64,000 bases of DNA from PALSA-505 sp035308365. GTDB lineage: Bacteria > Actinomycetota > Actinomycetes > Streptosporangiales > Streptosporangiaceae. The notes beneath the pieces are model-generated. The model was not told where the DNA came from and made no database searches. It worked only from the letters and a program-made list of their open reading frames with translations. A program made the translations under genes and the position numbers. The DNA is taken from positions 158,053-222,052 of the forward strand of contig DATGGU010000076.1 of the NCBI GenBank assembly GCA_035308365.1. The letters are read 5' to 3'. This document shows positions 15,647 through 26,224 of the stretch, piece after piece (within the stretch, counting starts at the first letter, position 1; each line of letters starts with the position of its first letter).

Positions 15647-16228
15647 ATGACTACGCGTGCGGTAAGCGACACGACCGGCCTTGGCGACCTCACCGACCTG
15701 GCGGTCCGCGGGCAGCCCGACGCGATCGAGAGCCTGCTCGAACAGGTGCGGCCGATGGTGGTCCGGTACTGCCGGGCCCGCCTCGGCCGGATCTCGGGTC
15801 ACTACCACATCGCCGACGATGTGGCCCAGGAGGTGTGCATCGCGGTCCTGGCGGCCTTGCCCAGGTACCGGGACATGGGCCGCCCGTTCGCGTCGTTCGT
15901 GTTCGGAATCGCCTCGCACAAGGTCGCCGACGCGGTCCGGAGCGCGACCAGGTCCGCCGTGCCGACCGAGGATCTGCCCGATGGCCCGGACGAGCATCCC
16001 GGCCCCGAGGAAATGGCGGTAGCGTACATCGAGGCCCAGCGGGCCAGGGAACTGCTCGCCCGGCTCCCCGGCCATCTCAGGGAACTGCTGGTCCTGCGCG
16101 TGGTGGCCGGGCTGAGCGCGGAGGAAACCGGTAATGTGCTCGGCATGTCAGCGGGGGCGGTGCGGGTAGCGCAGCACCGGGCACTTGCCCGGCTGCGGGC
16201 GATCGCGGTACGGGAGTCGATAGCTTGA
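15647..16228 (+). CDS. Sigma-70 family factor, SigD/ShbA-like
   Basis: About 193 residues. Region 2 spans DDVAQEVCIAVLAALPRY to FASFVFGIASHKVADAVR. Region 4 spans LPGHLRELLVLRVVAGLS to SAGAVRVAQHRALARLR. ATG 15647 with GGGGGAGAG upstream is favoured over GTG 15602. The position between groEL and guaB, with a membrane anti-sigma gene overlapping its stop, corresponds to mycobacterial sigD-rsdA and the streptomycete shbA locus. I infer it directs expression of growth or ribosome-related genes. Confidence 0.88.
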   Translation: MTTRAVSDTTGLGDLTDLAVRGQPDAIESLLEQVRPMVVRYCRARLGRISGHYHIADDVAQEVCIAVLAALPRYRDMGRPFASFVFGIASHKVADAVRSATRSAVPTEDLPDGPDEHPGPEEMAVAYIEAQRARELLARLPGHLRELLVLRVVAGLSAEETGNVLGMSAGAVRVAQHRALARLRAIAVRESIA

Positions 16229-17163
16229 CAACGCGGGGCGGTCGCAGGCCGTCCGGTGGGCCCCCGCGAGTTCCTCGCTCGCCGGAGTCCCCGCCGGACG
16301 CCGAACGGCCAGGGCAGATCATCAGCCTCGACGAGATCTGGCAGACCGAGGCTCTCTTCAACGCACTCGCAGCCGGCCATACCGTCCCGCCCGGCGACCC
16401 GGCCGCCGTCCTGCTGGCCGCATTCCTCCACGACATAGACCCTTCCGCCCGCCCCGCCCCGGCGGCCACCGCCCAGCCGGGCGCTCCGGCACGGCGGCGC
16501 AGCGGCTGGCTCTGGCCGATCCCAGTCCGGGCACTCGTCACCGGCCTCGCCGCCGCCGCTGCCATCGCCTTGGTGGCCGTCGTCCAGCCACCATGGCCAG
16601 CCAGCGGAGGAAGGACCGCCGTCAGGCCACTGTCCGCCCAGCTACAGCCGGCCATCCAGGTGCGCACCCCCGGTCGGCACCCGTCACCGGATAACGCACC
16701 CGGCCCGGCAACCCTGCCGCCGCCGTCCGCCGTCAAGCGCCCAGCCCGGAGCACACCCCCCAGCTCCCCAAGCGTCCCAGCCGGCACCCGCAGGGTCCCA
16801 GCCAGCGCCGCCCGGGCAGGCCTGCCGGGCAATTCGGCTCCAGCCGGCACCACCCACGACTTCAGGCCCGGCGCCAGCCAGCCCGCAGCCACAGGGCCGG
16901 TCAACAACCTTTCCGTGCCTGCCAGCTCGCCCCCCAAGCACGCTCCCGCCTGGCGCAGCGGGCCAGGACGGCCACCCCACACCGGTGCCAGCCCAGGCCG
17001 CCAGCACCCGCATAGCGGCCCCAGAGTGCACGTGCCCGCCGACCGCCATGCTGTAGGCACACCACACCGCGTCACCCGGCCTTCGTCGCCCGGAGGTGCC
17101 ACCAGGCCCTGGCAGTTCTGGCTGCGTGGCACAGGTCGGCTCAGAGCCTTAGATCTTCTCTAA
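16225..17163 (+). CDS. Membrane anti-sigma factor, RsdA-like
   Basis: The 312-residue protein begins at TTG 16225, overlapping the sigma-factor stop (TTGA). The N-terminal part has a helical segment, DEIWQTEALFNALAAGHTVP with AAVLLAAFLHDID, placed like the sigma-binding domain of RsdA. One membrane helix (VTGLAAAAAIALVAVV) lies near residue 115. The remaining ~180 residues are Pro/Ser/Ala-rich, low-complexity and extracytoplasmic. The identity rests mainly on context and architecture. Confidence 0.75.
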   Translation: MTTRGGRRPSGGPPRVPRSPESPPDAERPGQIISLDEIWQTEALFNALAAGHTVPPGDPAAVLLAAFLHDIDPSARPAPAATAQPGAPARRRSGWLWPIPVRALVTGLAAAAAIALVAVVQPPWPASGGRTAVRPLSAQLQPAIQVRTPGRHPSPDNAPGPATLPPPSAVKRPARSTPPSSPSVPAGTRRVPASAARAGLPGNSAPAGTTHDFRPGASQPAATGPVNNLSVPASSPPKHAPAWRSGPGRPPHTGASPGRQHPHSGPRVHVPADRHAVGTPHRVTRPSSPGGATRPWQFWLRGTGRLRALDLL

Positions 17164-17212
17164 CCTTGCCGGTGGCAGGGCCAGGCCGTCCGGATTGCGA
17201 CTGATCGGCTGC

Positions 17213-17357
17213 GCCGAACGTCGCTATCCGGCCAACCTGGCCCCGCTGGCCAGGAGCGATGAAATGTTTTAAAGCGACAGTCAGCGGGGGCACCCAGTCG
17301 GATAGCCGGCGTTCGGCGACAGCCGACCAGCCGGATAGCCGGGTGGGTGCCCCCCGC
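17213..17357. promoter_or_regulatory. Interlocking inverted repeats before guaB
   Basis: GCGGGGGCACCCA (17284-17296) pairs with TGGGTGCCCCCCGC (17344-17357), with one bulged C. Between them GGATAGCCGG occurs twice. GCCGAACGTCGCTATCCGGC (17213-17232) is a near-inverse of CGGATAGCCGGCGTTCGGC (17299-17317), so two mutually exclusive folds are possible. The block may terminate the anti-sigma transcript or control guaB. Confidence 0.5.
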
Positions 17358-17442
17358 CACCGCACGCCGCGTGGCCGGACGGTGGGAGCGGGTGGGGCAC
17401 CTAGGATGGACGGCATCCACTTGTAACTGCCGGGGAGGCGCT

Positions 17443-18933
17443 ATGGGCGACGGGGTCAAGTTTGCTCCGGTGGGGCTGACCTTTGATGATGTGCTGCTGC
17501 TGCCTGCGCACTCCACCGTCATGCCGTCCGAGGCTGATCTTACGGCGCGGCTGACGCCGCGGCTGACGCTGCGGATCCCGCTGATCTCCTCGGCCATGGA
17601 CACGGTGACCGAGGCGCGGATGGCGGTGGCCATGGCGCGGCAGGGCGGCGTGGGGGTGCTGCACCGCAACCTGTCGGTTGAGGAACAGGCGCAACAGGTG
17701 GACATGGTGAAGCGGTCCGAGGCCGGGATGATCACCAATCCGGTGACCTGCCGTCCGGATGCGACCGTTGCCGAGGTGGAGGCGCTGTGTGCGACCTACC
17801 GGATCTCGGGCGTGCCGGTGACCGATGATGACGGCATTTTGCTGGGCATTGTCACCAACCGGGACATCCGGTTCGAAAGCGATCATGGGCGCCGGGTCGC
17901 CGAGGTGATGACGCCGATGCCGCTGGTCACCGCGCCGGTCGGGGCGGCGGCGGATGAGGCGCTGGCGCTGCTGAAGCGGCACAAGGTGGAGAAGCTTCCG
18001 CTGGTGGATCCGGGCGGGCGGCTGCGCGGGCTGATCACGGTGAAGGATTTCACCAAGAGTGAGAAGTTTCCGCTGGCCACCAAGGATGCCGGTGGGCGGC
18101 TGGTGGTGGGTGGCTCGGTGGGTGTGGGCGAGGATGCCAAGCGACGGGCGCAGGCGCTGATCGAGGCCGGGGTGGACTTCCTGGTAGTGGACACCGCGCA
18201 CGGGCATGCTCAGCCAGTGCTCGAAATGGTCGCCCAGATCAAGGCGAACACCAAGGTGGACGTGGTCGGCGGGAATGTGGCGACCAGGGCAGGGGCGCAG
18301 GCACTGGTCGAGGCGGGGGCGGATGCGGTGAAGGTGGGGGTCGGGCCGGGCTCGATCTGCACCACCAGGGTCGTCGCCGGGGTGGGGGTGCCGCAGGTCA
18401 CCGCCATCTATGAGGCCGCGCTGGCGGCGCGGGCGGCGGGGATTCCGGTGATCGGGGACGGGGGGCTGCAGTATTCGGGGGACATCGCCAAGGCCATCGC
18501 GGCCGGGGCGGACACCGTGATGCTGGGCGGGCTGCTGGCCGGGTGTGAGGAGAGCCCGGGTGAGCGGGTGTTCGTCGGGGGCAAGCAGTACAAGCTGTAT
18601 AGGGGGATGGGGTCGCTGGCGGCGATGCGCGGCCGGGAGGGTGGCCGGTCCTACTCGAAGGACAGGTACTTCCAGGATGATGTGCTGTCCGAGGACAAGC
18701 TGGTGCCCGAGGGAGTCGAGGGGCAGGTGCCCTACCGGGGGCCGCTGGCCGCGGTGGCTACCCAGTTGACCGGCGGGCTGCGTGCGGCGATGGGATACTG
18801 CGGCGCCAGGACCATCGCCGAGCTTCAGGAGGCTCAGTTCGTGCAGATCACCGGGGCCGGGCTGGTGGAGAGCCACCCGCACGATATTCAGATGACCGTC
18901 GAGGCGCCGAACTACGCCGGGCGGCAGCAGTAA
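17443..18933 (+). CDS. guaB: IMP dehydrogenase
   Basis: GuaB oxidises IMP to XMP, the committed step of GMP synthesis. The 496-residue protein starts at ATG 17443 with GGGGAGG upstream. GLTFDDVLLLPAHS is the N-terminal signature. Two CBS domains occupy about 110-225 (RISGVPVTDDDG, KLPLVDPGGRLRG). The catalytic cysteine is in VGPGSICTTRVVAG near residue 308. The flap region GQVPYRGPL and dinucleotide/phosphate loops are intact. guaB3 follows. Confidence 0.98.
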   Translation: MGDGVKFAPVGLTFDDVLLLPAHSTVMPSEADLTARLTPRLTLRIPLISSAMDTVTEARMAVAMARQGGVGVLHRNLSVEEQAQQVDMVKRSEAGMITNPVTCRPDATVAEVEALCATYRISGVPVTDDDGILLGIVTNRDIRFESDHGRRVAEVMTPMPLVTAPVGAAADEALALLKRHKVEKLPLVDPGGRLRGLITVKDFTKSEKFPLATKDAGGRLVVGGSVGVGEDAKRRAQALIEAGVDFLVVDTAHGHAQPVLEMVAQIKANTKVDVVGGNVATRAGAQALVEAGADAVKVGVGPGSICTTRVVAGVGVPQVTAIYEAALAARAAGIPVIGDGGLQYSGDIAKAIAAGADTVMLGGLLAGCEESPGERVFVGGKQYKLYRGMGSLAAMRGREGGRSYSKDRYFQDDVLSEDKLVPEGVEGQVPYRGPLAAVATQLTGGLRAAMGYCGARTIAELQEAQFVQITGAGLVESHPHDIQMTVEAPNYAGRQQ

Positions 18934-18951
18934 GGCAGTAGGGGTTACACA

Positions 18952-20142
18952 GTGACGCAAATGGAGATCGGGCGGGGGAAGAGTGGCCGGCGGGCCTACT
19001 CGCTGGATGAGATCGGGCTGGTGCCATCGCGGCGCACCAGGGATCCTGAGGAAGTCTCGATCGCCTGGCAGATCGACGCCTACCGGTTCGAGCTGCCGCT
19101 GGTGGTCTGCCCGATGGACAGCGTGGTGTCGCCGAAGACCGCGATCGAGATCGGCCGTCTCGGCGGGCTGGCCGTGCTGGATCTGGAAGGGCTCTGGACC
19201 AGGTACGAGGACCCGGAGCCGCTGCTCGCCGAGATAGCGGAACTGGACGAGCCCGCCGCGACCACCCGGCTGCAGGCCATCTACGCCGAGCCGATCAAGG
19301 AAGATCTGATCGGCCTGCGGATCGAGGAGATGCGCGCGGCCGGGATCACCACGGCGGCCAGGCTCTCGCCGCAGCGTACCGTCCGGCACTACAAGTCGGT
19401 CATCGACGCCGGCGTGGACATCTTCGTGATCCGTGGCACCACGGTGTCGGCCGAGCACGTCTCGGGCCAGGCCGAGCCGCTCAACCTGAAGCGGTTCATC
19501 TACGAGCTCGACGTGCCGGTCATCGTCGGCGGCTGCGCGACCTACCAGGCCGCGCTGCACCTGATGCGGACCGGCGCGGCCGGGGTGCTGGCCGGGTTCG
19601 GCGGCGGCTCGGGGCACACGACCACGGTCGTGCTCGGCGTCGCGGTGCCGATGGCCACGGTGATCGCCGACGTGGCCGCCGCCCGCAGGGACTACCTGGA
19701 CGAGTCCGGCGGCCGGTACGTGCACGTGCTGGCCGACGGCGGCATGACCCACAGCGGTGACATCTGCAAGGCGCTGGCCTGCGGCGCGGACGCCGTGATG
19801 GTCGGCTCGCCGTTCGCCAGGGCGACCCAGGCGCCCGGCCGCGGCTACCACTGGGGCAGCGAGGCGCACCACCCGGAGCTGCCGCGCGGCGCGCGGGTCA
19901 AGGTCGGCACGATCGGCTCGCTGCAGCAGATCCTGCACGGGCCGTCCAGCGTCGCCGACGGCTCGATGAACCTGATGGGAGCCCTGCGCCGGTCCATGGC
20001 CACCGCCGGCTACTCGGACCTGAAAGAATTCCAGCGGGTCGAGGTCGTGGTCGCGCCGGTGGGCAGGCCGCGGGCCGAGGTGCTCGCGCCACGAACCGAT
20101 GGTGCGGCACCGGCGCACCGCCCGGCGGGACAGGCCGGGTAG
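18952..20142 (+). CDS. GuaB3-type IMP dehydrogenase paralogue
   Basis: The 396-residue TIM-barrel protein is aligned with GuaB but has no CBS domains. GKSGRRAYSLDEIGLVPSRR and VCPMDSVVSPKTAIEIGRLG are typical of GuaB3. The catalytic loop of GuaB is replaced by GFGGGSGHTTTVVLG, without the active-site cysteine. Conserved phosphate-site elements are retained (LADGGMTHSGDICKALACGA). It is 18 bases downstream of guaB and probably in the same transcript. A regulatory or alternative purine-reductase role is possible. Confidence 0.93.
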   Translation: MTQMEIGRGKSGRRAYSLDEIGLVPSRRTRDPEEVSIAWQIDAYRFELPLVVCPMDSVVSPKTAIEIGRLGGLAVLDLEGLWTRYEDPEPLLAEIAELDEPAATTRLQAIYAEPIKEDLIGLRIEEMRAAGITTAARLSPQRTVRHYKSVIDAGVDIFVIRGTTVSAEHVSGQAEPLNLKRFIYELDVPVIVGGCATYQAALHLMRTGAAGVLAGFGGGSGHTTTVVLGVAVPMATVIADVAAARRDYLDESGGRYVHVLADGGMTHSGDICKALACGADAVMVGSPFARATQAPGRGYHWGSEAHHPELPRGARVKVGTIGSLQQILHGPSSVADGSMNLMGALRRSMATAGYSDLKEFQRVEVVVAPVGRPRAEVLAPRTDGAAPAHRPAGQAG

Positions 20143-20152
20143 CGTTCGGAGT

Positions 20153-21946
20153 GTGAACTCCGGGGATCGGGAGATGGCCGCGCCGGGAGCTGGAGCGGCC
20201 ACGGCGCTGGGTCCGGACAAGCGGGCGGCCGCCCTCGGCGACCGGGAGCGGACCGCCGCCCTGGCCGCGCTTGCCGCGCAGGAGCAGCATGTCCTGGTGG
20301 TCGGCGGCGGCGTGACCGGCGCGGGCGTGGCGCTGGATGCGGCCACCCGGGGCCTGTCGGTCGGGCTGGTCGAGGCCAGGGACTTCGCCTCGGGCACGTC
20401 GTCGCGATCGAGCAAGCTGATCCACGGCGGCCTGAGGTACCTGGAGCAGCTCAACTTCGGGCTGGTCCGGGAGGCACTGACCGAACGGTCACTGCTGCTG
20501 CAACGGATCGCGCCGCACCTGGTCCGGCCGGTCTCGTTCCTGTACCCGATCTTGCACCGCGGCGGCTGGGAGCGGGTCTACGTGGGTGCCGGGGTGAGCC
20601 TGTACGACTCGCTCGGCTTCTCCATGGGCCAGGTCCGAGGGCTGCCCGGGCACAAGCAGCTCACCAGGCATGCCGCGCTCGAACTGGCGCCAGCGCTGAA
20701 GCGGTCCGTAGTACACGGCGCGATCAGGTACTGGGACGCGCAGGTGGACGACGCCAGGTTCGTCACCACGCTGCTGCGCACCGCCGCCAGCTACGGCGCC
20801 AGGATCGCCTCGCGCACCCAGGTCACCGGGTTCCTGCGCGAAGGTGAACGGGTCACCGGCGTGCGCGCGGTGGACCTGGAGTCGGGCGCGGAGATCGAGA
20901 TCCGTGCGCAGCAGGTGGTCAACGCCACGGGCGTGTGGACCGACGACATCCAGGCGCTGGTCGGCGGCCGGGGAATGATCAACGTGCGGGCTTCCAAGGG
21001 TGTGCACCTGGTGGTGCCCAGGGACCGGATCCACTCCAGCACCGGCATCATCCTGCGCACCCCGGTGAGCGTGCTGTTCGTCATACCCTGGGGCCGGCAC
21101 TGGATCCTCGGCACCACCGACACGGACTGGTCGCTGGACAAGGCGCACCCCGCCGCCAGCAGATCGGACGTTGACTACGTGCTCGCCCAGGTCAACCGGG
21201 TACTGAAGGTGCCGCTGACCCGGGACGACGTGGAGGGCGTCTACGCCGGGCTGCGGCCGCTGCTCAGCGGTGAGTCGGACGAGACCTCCAAGCTGTCCCG
21301 GGAGCACATGGTCGCCCACCCGGTGCCCGGCCTGGTGATGATCGCCGGCGGGAAATACACCACCTACCGGGTGATGGCCAGGGACGCCGTGGACGCGGTG
21401 GCGCACGGGCTGGACGGCAAGGTGCCACGCTCGTGCACGGACATGGTCCCGCTGGTGGGCGCCGAAGGGTTCCCCGCGCTGTGGAACTCCAGATACCAGA
21501 TGGCCAGGGCGGCGGGCCTGCACGTGGCCAGGATCGAGCACCTGCTGCACCGGTATGGCACGCTGATCGGCGAGGTGCTCGGCCTGATCGAGGCCGACCC
21601 CAGCCTCGGCAGGCCGCTGTCCGGCGCCGATGACTACCTGCGGGCGGAGATCGTCTACGCGGCCTCGCACGAAGGTGCCAGGCACCTGTATGACGCGCTG
21701 GCCAGGCGCACGCACATCACCATGGAGACCTGGGACCACGGGATCTCGGCCGCCCACGAGGTGGCCGGGCTGATGGCCGGGCCGCTCGGCTGGGACTCGC
21801 GGCAGATCGAGCGGGAGATAACGCACTACCAGACCGCGATCGCCGCCGAACGCGCCGCCCAGGAGGCCAGCGACGACCGCGCGGCGGACGCGATCCGGCT
21901 CGGTGCCCCGGACATCGTCCCGCTGATGGGTACGGCCGCCCCCTAG
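20153..21946 (+). CDS. glpD: Aerobic glycerol-3-phosphate dehydrogenase
   Basis: GlpD is an FAD enzyme that passes electrons from glycerol-3-phosphate to quinones. The dinucleotide fold is VLVVGGGVTGAGVALDAATR near residues 50-70, followed by ARDFASGTSSRSSKLIHGG and LRYLEQLNFGLVREAL. The C-terminal helical cap domain is present. GTG 20153 is used here; ATG 20174 is also possible, and the in-frame ATG 20099 lies inside guaB3 and is unlikely. About 597 residues. Confidence 0.95.
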   Translation: MNSGDREMAAPGAGAATALGPDKRAAALGDRERTAALAALAAQEQHVLVVGGGVTGAGVALDAATRGLSVGLVEARDFASGTSSRSSKLIHGGLRYLEQLNFGLVREALTERSLLLQRIAPHLVRPVSFLYPILHRGGWERVYVGAGVSLYDSLGFSMGQVRGLPGHKQLTRHAALELAPALKRSVVHGAIRYWDAQVDDARFVTTLLRTAASYGARIASRTQVTGFLREGERVTGVRAVDLESGAEIEIRAQQVVNATGVWTDDIQALVGGRGMINVRASKGVHLVVPRDRIHSSTGIILRTPVSVLFVIPWGRHWILGTTDTDWSLDKAHPAASRSDVDYVLAQVNRVLKVPLTRDDVEGVYAGLRPLLSGESDETSKLSREHMVAHPVPGLVMIAGGKYTTYRVMARDAVDAVAHGLDGKVPRSCTDMVPLVGAEGFPALWNSRYQMARAAGLHVARIEHLLHRYGTLIGEVLGLIEADPSLGRPLSGADDYLRAEIVYAASHEGARHLYDALARRTHITMETWDHGISAAHEVAGLMAGPLGWDSRQIEREITHYQTAIAAERAAQEASDDRAADAIRLGAPDIVPLMGTAAP

Positions 21947-21955
21947 AATCGGGGC

Positions 21956-22972
<1,017 letters not shown>

Positions 22973-22984
<12 letters not shown>

Positions 22985-23165
22985 CGCGCGCCGCCGGCGG
23001 TAGTGCAGCACGAAGCCGGCGACGGTCAGCGCGAACAGCGCCAAGAAGCTGACGCCGATCGTGACCGGGCCGTAGGGAACGAGCCGCTGGCGGCGGACTT
23101 GAACTCGGTGAGCGGCGTGCGTCCAGCCCGTTGGGCTGGACGGCCACGGTGTCGTCGGCCCGAGT
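22973..23165 (-). pseudogene. C-terminal remnant of a membrane-anchored protein, frameshifted
   Basis: Read on the minus strand, the last part encodes PYGPVTIGVSFLALFALTV then AGFVLHYRRRRALSR and a stop at 22973-22975. This is a typical C-terminal membrane helix with a basic cytoplasmic tail. Upstream, LTEFKSAASGSFP and DDTVAVQPNGLDA occur in two other frames and fit the same protein if two frameshifts are allowed. The bulk of the gene is gone. A lost exported enzyme is likely; the family is not certain. Confidence 0.55.
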
Positions 23166-23228
23166 TCGTGCGCCTCGTCGTGCTGGTCACTGTGTCACCG
23201 GCCTGGCATGGCCCGTAGCCTTGGCCCC

Positions 23229-24809
23229 ATGGTGCGTGAGTCGGAGTCGGGGCTGCCGGTCGAGGCCGTGTACGGTCCTGGTCATCTGAAGGATTTCAGC
23301 CCCGCGGAGAGGCTGGGCGAGCCGGGCGAGTACCCGTTCACCCGTGGGATCTATCCCACGATGTACACGACGCGGCCCTGGACGATGCGGCAGTACGCCG
23401 GGTTCGCCACGGCGGCGGACTCCAACCGGCGGTACCACCAGCTCATCGACGCGGGCACCACCGGGCTTTCGGTGGCCTTCGACCTGCCGACCCAGATGGG
23501 GTACGACTCGGATGCGCCGGTGGCGCACGGCGAGGTGGGGCGGGTCGGCGTGGCCATCGACTCCATCGAGGACATGCGGGTGCTGATGGGTGGCATCCCG
23601 CTGGACAAGGTCTCCACGTCGATGACGATCAACGCTCCGGCGGCCGTGCTGCTGCTGCTCTACCAGCTCGTCGCGGAGGAACAGGGGATCGGCGGGGGCA
23701 GCCTGAACGGGACCGTGCAGAACGACATTCTGAAGGAGTACATCGCCCGCGGGACCTACATCTACCCGCCGCAGCACTCGCTGCGGCTGGCCGCCGACAC
23801 CTTCGCCTACTGCCGGACCGAGATCCCGCGCTGGAACACCATTTCCATTTCGGGGTACCACATGGCCGAGGCCGGGGCGACCCCGGTGCAGGAGATCGCG
23901 TTCACGCTCGCCAACGGCAAGGAATATGTACGGGCGGCGCTGGCGGCGGGGCTGAAGGTGGACGAGTTCGCGCCGCGGCTGTCGTTCTTCTTCGTGGCCC
24001 GCTCGACGCTGCTCGAAGAGGTGGCGAAATTCAGGGCGGCGCGGCGGATCTGGGCGCAGATCATGCGGGACGAGTTCGGCGCGGTGGACCCGAAGTCGCA
24101 GATGCTGCGGTTCCACACGCAGACCGCGGGGGTGCAGCTCACCGCTCAGCAGCCGGAGGTGAACCTGGTGCGGGTGACCATCCAGGCGCTGGCCGCGGTG
24201 CTGGGCGGGACGCAGTCGCTGCACACCAACTCCTTCGACGAGGCGATCGGGCTGCCCAGCGAGAAGGCGGCGAGGCTGGCGCTGCGGACGCAGCAGGTGG
24301 TCGCCTACGAGAGCGACCTGACGGCCACCGTGGATCCGTTCGCCGGGTCGTACGCCGTGGAATCCATGACCGATGATGTCGAGGCTGCCGCGCGTGAGCT
24401 GATCGACCAGGTCGAGGAGGCCGGAGGCGCGGTGACGGCGATCGAGCAGGGGTTGCAGAAGGCCGCGATCGAGCGTTCGGCCTACCAGGTGACCCGGCAG
24501 GTGGAGGCCGGGGACCGGGTGATCATCGGGGTGAACCGGTTCCAGGCCGAGGCCGAGGATCCGCAGCAGCCGCTGCGGGTGGACCTGGCCATCGAGAAGG
24601 AGCAGGCGAAGCGGCTGGCCAGGCTGCGCGACCGCAGGGACGCCGGTGAGCACAGGAGACGCCTGGACGACCTCAGGCGGACGGCCGAGGGGCCGGAGAA
24701 CGTACTGGTGCCGCTGCGGGAGGCGCTGCGGGCCATGGCGACCGTCGGTGAGGTGTGTGACGCGCTGCGTGAGGTGTGGGGAATCTACCAGCCGCCGGAT
24801 CTGGACTGA
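23229..24809 (+). CDS. Acyl-CoA mutase large subunit (methylmalonyl-CoA mutase family)
   Basis: About 526 residues, covering only the substrate-binding TIM barrel of B12-dependent acyl-CoA mutases: GIYPTMYTTRPWTMRQYAGF, GLSVAFDLPTQMGYDSD, LNGTVQNDILKEYIARGTYI and NTISISGYHMAEAGATPVQE. There is no C-terminal cobalamin-binding domain (DxHxxG). A separate small subunit, not in this window, must supply B12. ATG 23229 matches the family N-terminus; ATG 23208 is also in frame. Methylmalonyl- or related acyl-CoA is the likely substrate. Confidence 0.88.
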   Translation: MVRESESGLPVEAVYGPGHLKDFSPAERLGEPGEYPFTRGIYPTMYTTRPWTMRQYAGFATAADSNRRYHQLIDAGTTGLSVAFDLPTQMGYDSDAPVAHGEVGRVGVAIDSIEDMRVLMGGIPLDKVSTSMTINAPAAVLLLLYQLVAEEQGIGGGSLNGTVQNDILKEYIARGTYIYPPQHSLRLAADTFAYCRTEIPRWNTISISGYHMAEAGATPVQEIAFTLANGKEYVRAALAAGLKVDEFAPRLSFFFVARSTLLEEVAKFRAARRIWAQIMRDEFGAVDPKSQMLRFHTQTAGVQLTAQQPEVNLVRVTIQALAAVLGGTQSLHTNSFDEAIGLPSEKAARLALRTQQVVAYESDLTATVDPFAGSYAVESMTDDVEAAARELIDQVEEAGGAVTAIEQGLQKAAIERSAYQVTRQVEAGDRVIIGVNRFQAEAEDPQQPLRVDLAIEKEQAKRLARLRDRRDAGEHRRRLDDLRRTAEGPENVLVPLREALRAMATVGEVCDALREVWGIYQPPDLD

Positions 24810-25057
24810 TCCGGGTTCCTGCCGCGGAGATTCGGGCGCGGCCGTGGCATTCCCGCTTCCACAAGATCTCGCGCCAGGGCTTTCTGCAAAGCGTCCCCTG
24901 CATGACGATAAAGGGACTATGACTATGGGCCGCCGTTTATCTGGTTACTATCCGTGCACAGGCTTCGCCTATCTAGCATGGATGGCAGCCGGTCACCTCT
25001 GCGGGACAGCCCGCAAACCAGCGGCCAACCTGGAAAGATTGCGGATGGAGGTCGCCG

Positions 25058-26224
25058 GTGGTCATTGACTGGAACCCGTCACGGGGTGCGACGCTGGGTG
25101 TGGAATGGGAACTGCAGCTCATCGATGCCCGGACCAGGATGCTCCGCCAGGATGCCCGCGAGGTACTCGCAGCCCTGCCCGAGCTGGGCGAGGGCAGTGA
25201 GCGTCCAAAGATCCGCTACGAGCTCATGCAGTCGCAAATCGAGCTGGCCACCGGAATCTGCAGCACGGTGGCCGAGGCGAAGCAGGATCTGGCCGAGACA
25301 ATCGCGCAAGTCCAGCGGGTAACGCGGCCGCGCGATATGATGCTGACCTGCGCAGGGACGCATCCCTTCAGCGACTGGAGGGACGCGAAGATGGCGCCCG
25401 TGCAGCGGTATGCCGAGCTTATCGAGCAGATGCAGTGGCTGGTCCGCAGGATCCAGCTCTGCAGCGTTCAGGTTCATGTGGGACTAGCCGACGGTAGCAG
25501 GGCCATCCCGATCATCAATGCCCTGTCCAGGTACCTGCCGCATTTCCTGGGGCTGACCGCGTCGAGCCCGTTCTGGAACGGGCAGGACACCGGGCTGGCG
25601 TCCAGCCGGGCGGTCATCTTCGACGCGTTGCCGACGGCAGGGCCGCCTCATCGCCTTTCGGACTGGAGTGAGTTCGAGGAGTACATGGACACGCTGCTCC
25701 GCGCCGGAACGATCCGGAGCATCAAGGAAGTGTGGTGGGACATCCGGCCGCACCCGGACTTCGGCACGATCGAGGTCCGGATGTGCGACGGCGTGCCTAC
25801 CCTGCGTGAGATAGGCATGGTGGCGGCCCTGTCCCAGTCCCTGGTCCAGCTCTTCAGCTTCCAGCTCGACCGCGGTTACCAACTGCCCAGCCCGGCAACT
25901 TGGGTCGTTCGGGACAACAAGTGGCGCGCGACAAGGTACGGTCTTGACGCAACAGTGATCACCGATGACAGCGGTGCCACGGCACCGTTGCGTGATGAGC
26001 TCTACGAGCTGGTACGCGAGCTCGAGCCTGTGGCGGACAGGCTGGGCTGCGGTGCCGAGCTTGCCGTGGTTTCCGAAGTGCTTGAGCAGGGTGCGTCATA
26101 CGAGCGGCAGCGGGCCGTTATGGCTGACGGTGGCGGGCTCACCGAGGTGGTGGATGCCCTGGTCACCGAGTTCGCGGAAAACCGGTTCCTGTGCCCGGGG
26201 GAGGCAGCGCATGCCGGGAGATGA
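25058..26224 (+). CDS. Carboxylate-amine ligase, YbdK/GCS2 family
   Basis: The 388-residue protein belongs to the glutamate-cysteine-ligase type 2 superfamily. GVEWELQLIDARTR near residue 15, ELMQSQIELATGICSTV, the histidine-rich CSVQVHVGLADG near 140, and VWWDIRPHPDFGTIEVRMCD near 235 are the ATP- and metal-site motifs. Starts at GTG 25058 after ATGGAGG. It overlaps the next gene by 14 bases, so ligase and peptidase-like hydrolase are co-translated and may act on the same amide bond. Confidence 0.9.
   Translation: MVIDWNPSRGATLGVEWELQLIDARTRMLRQDAREVLAALPELGEGSERPKIRYELMQSQIELATGICSTVAEAKQDLAETIAQVQRVTRPRDMMLTCAGTHPFSDWRDAKMAPVQRYAELIEQMQWLVRRIQLCSVQVHVGLADGSRAIPIINALSRYLPHFLGLTASSPFWNGQDTGLASSRAVIFDALPTAGPPHRLSDWSEFEEYMDTLLRAGTIRSIKEVWWDIRPHPDFGTIEVRMCDGVPTLREIGMVAALSQSLVQLFSFQLDRGYQLPSPATWVVRDNKWRATRYGLDATVITDDSGATAPLRDELYELVRELEPVADRLGCGAELAVVSEVLEQGASYERQRAVMADGGGLTEVVDALVTEFAENRFLCPGEAAHAGR

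Noticed and set aside
17401..20454. A 1017-codon open frame on the minus strand.
   Set aside because: It is antisense to guaB and guaB3, Arg/His/Pro-rich and without any recognisable domain. Such frames arise from codon bias in high-GC DNA.
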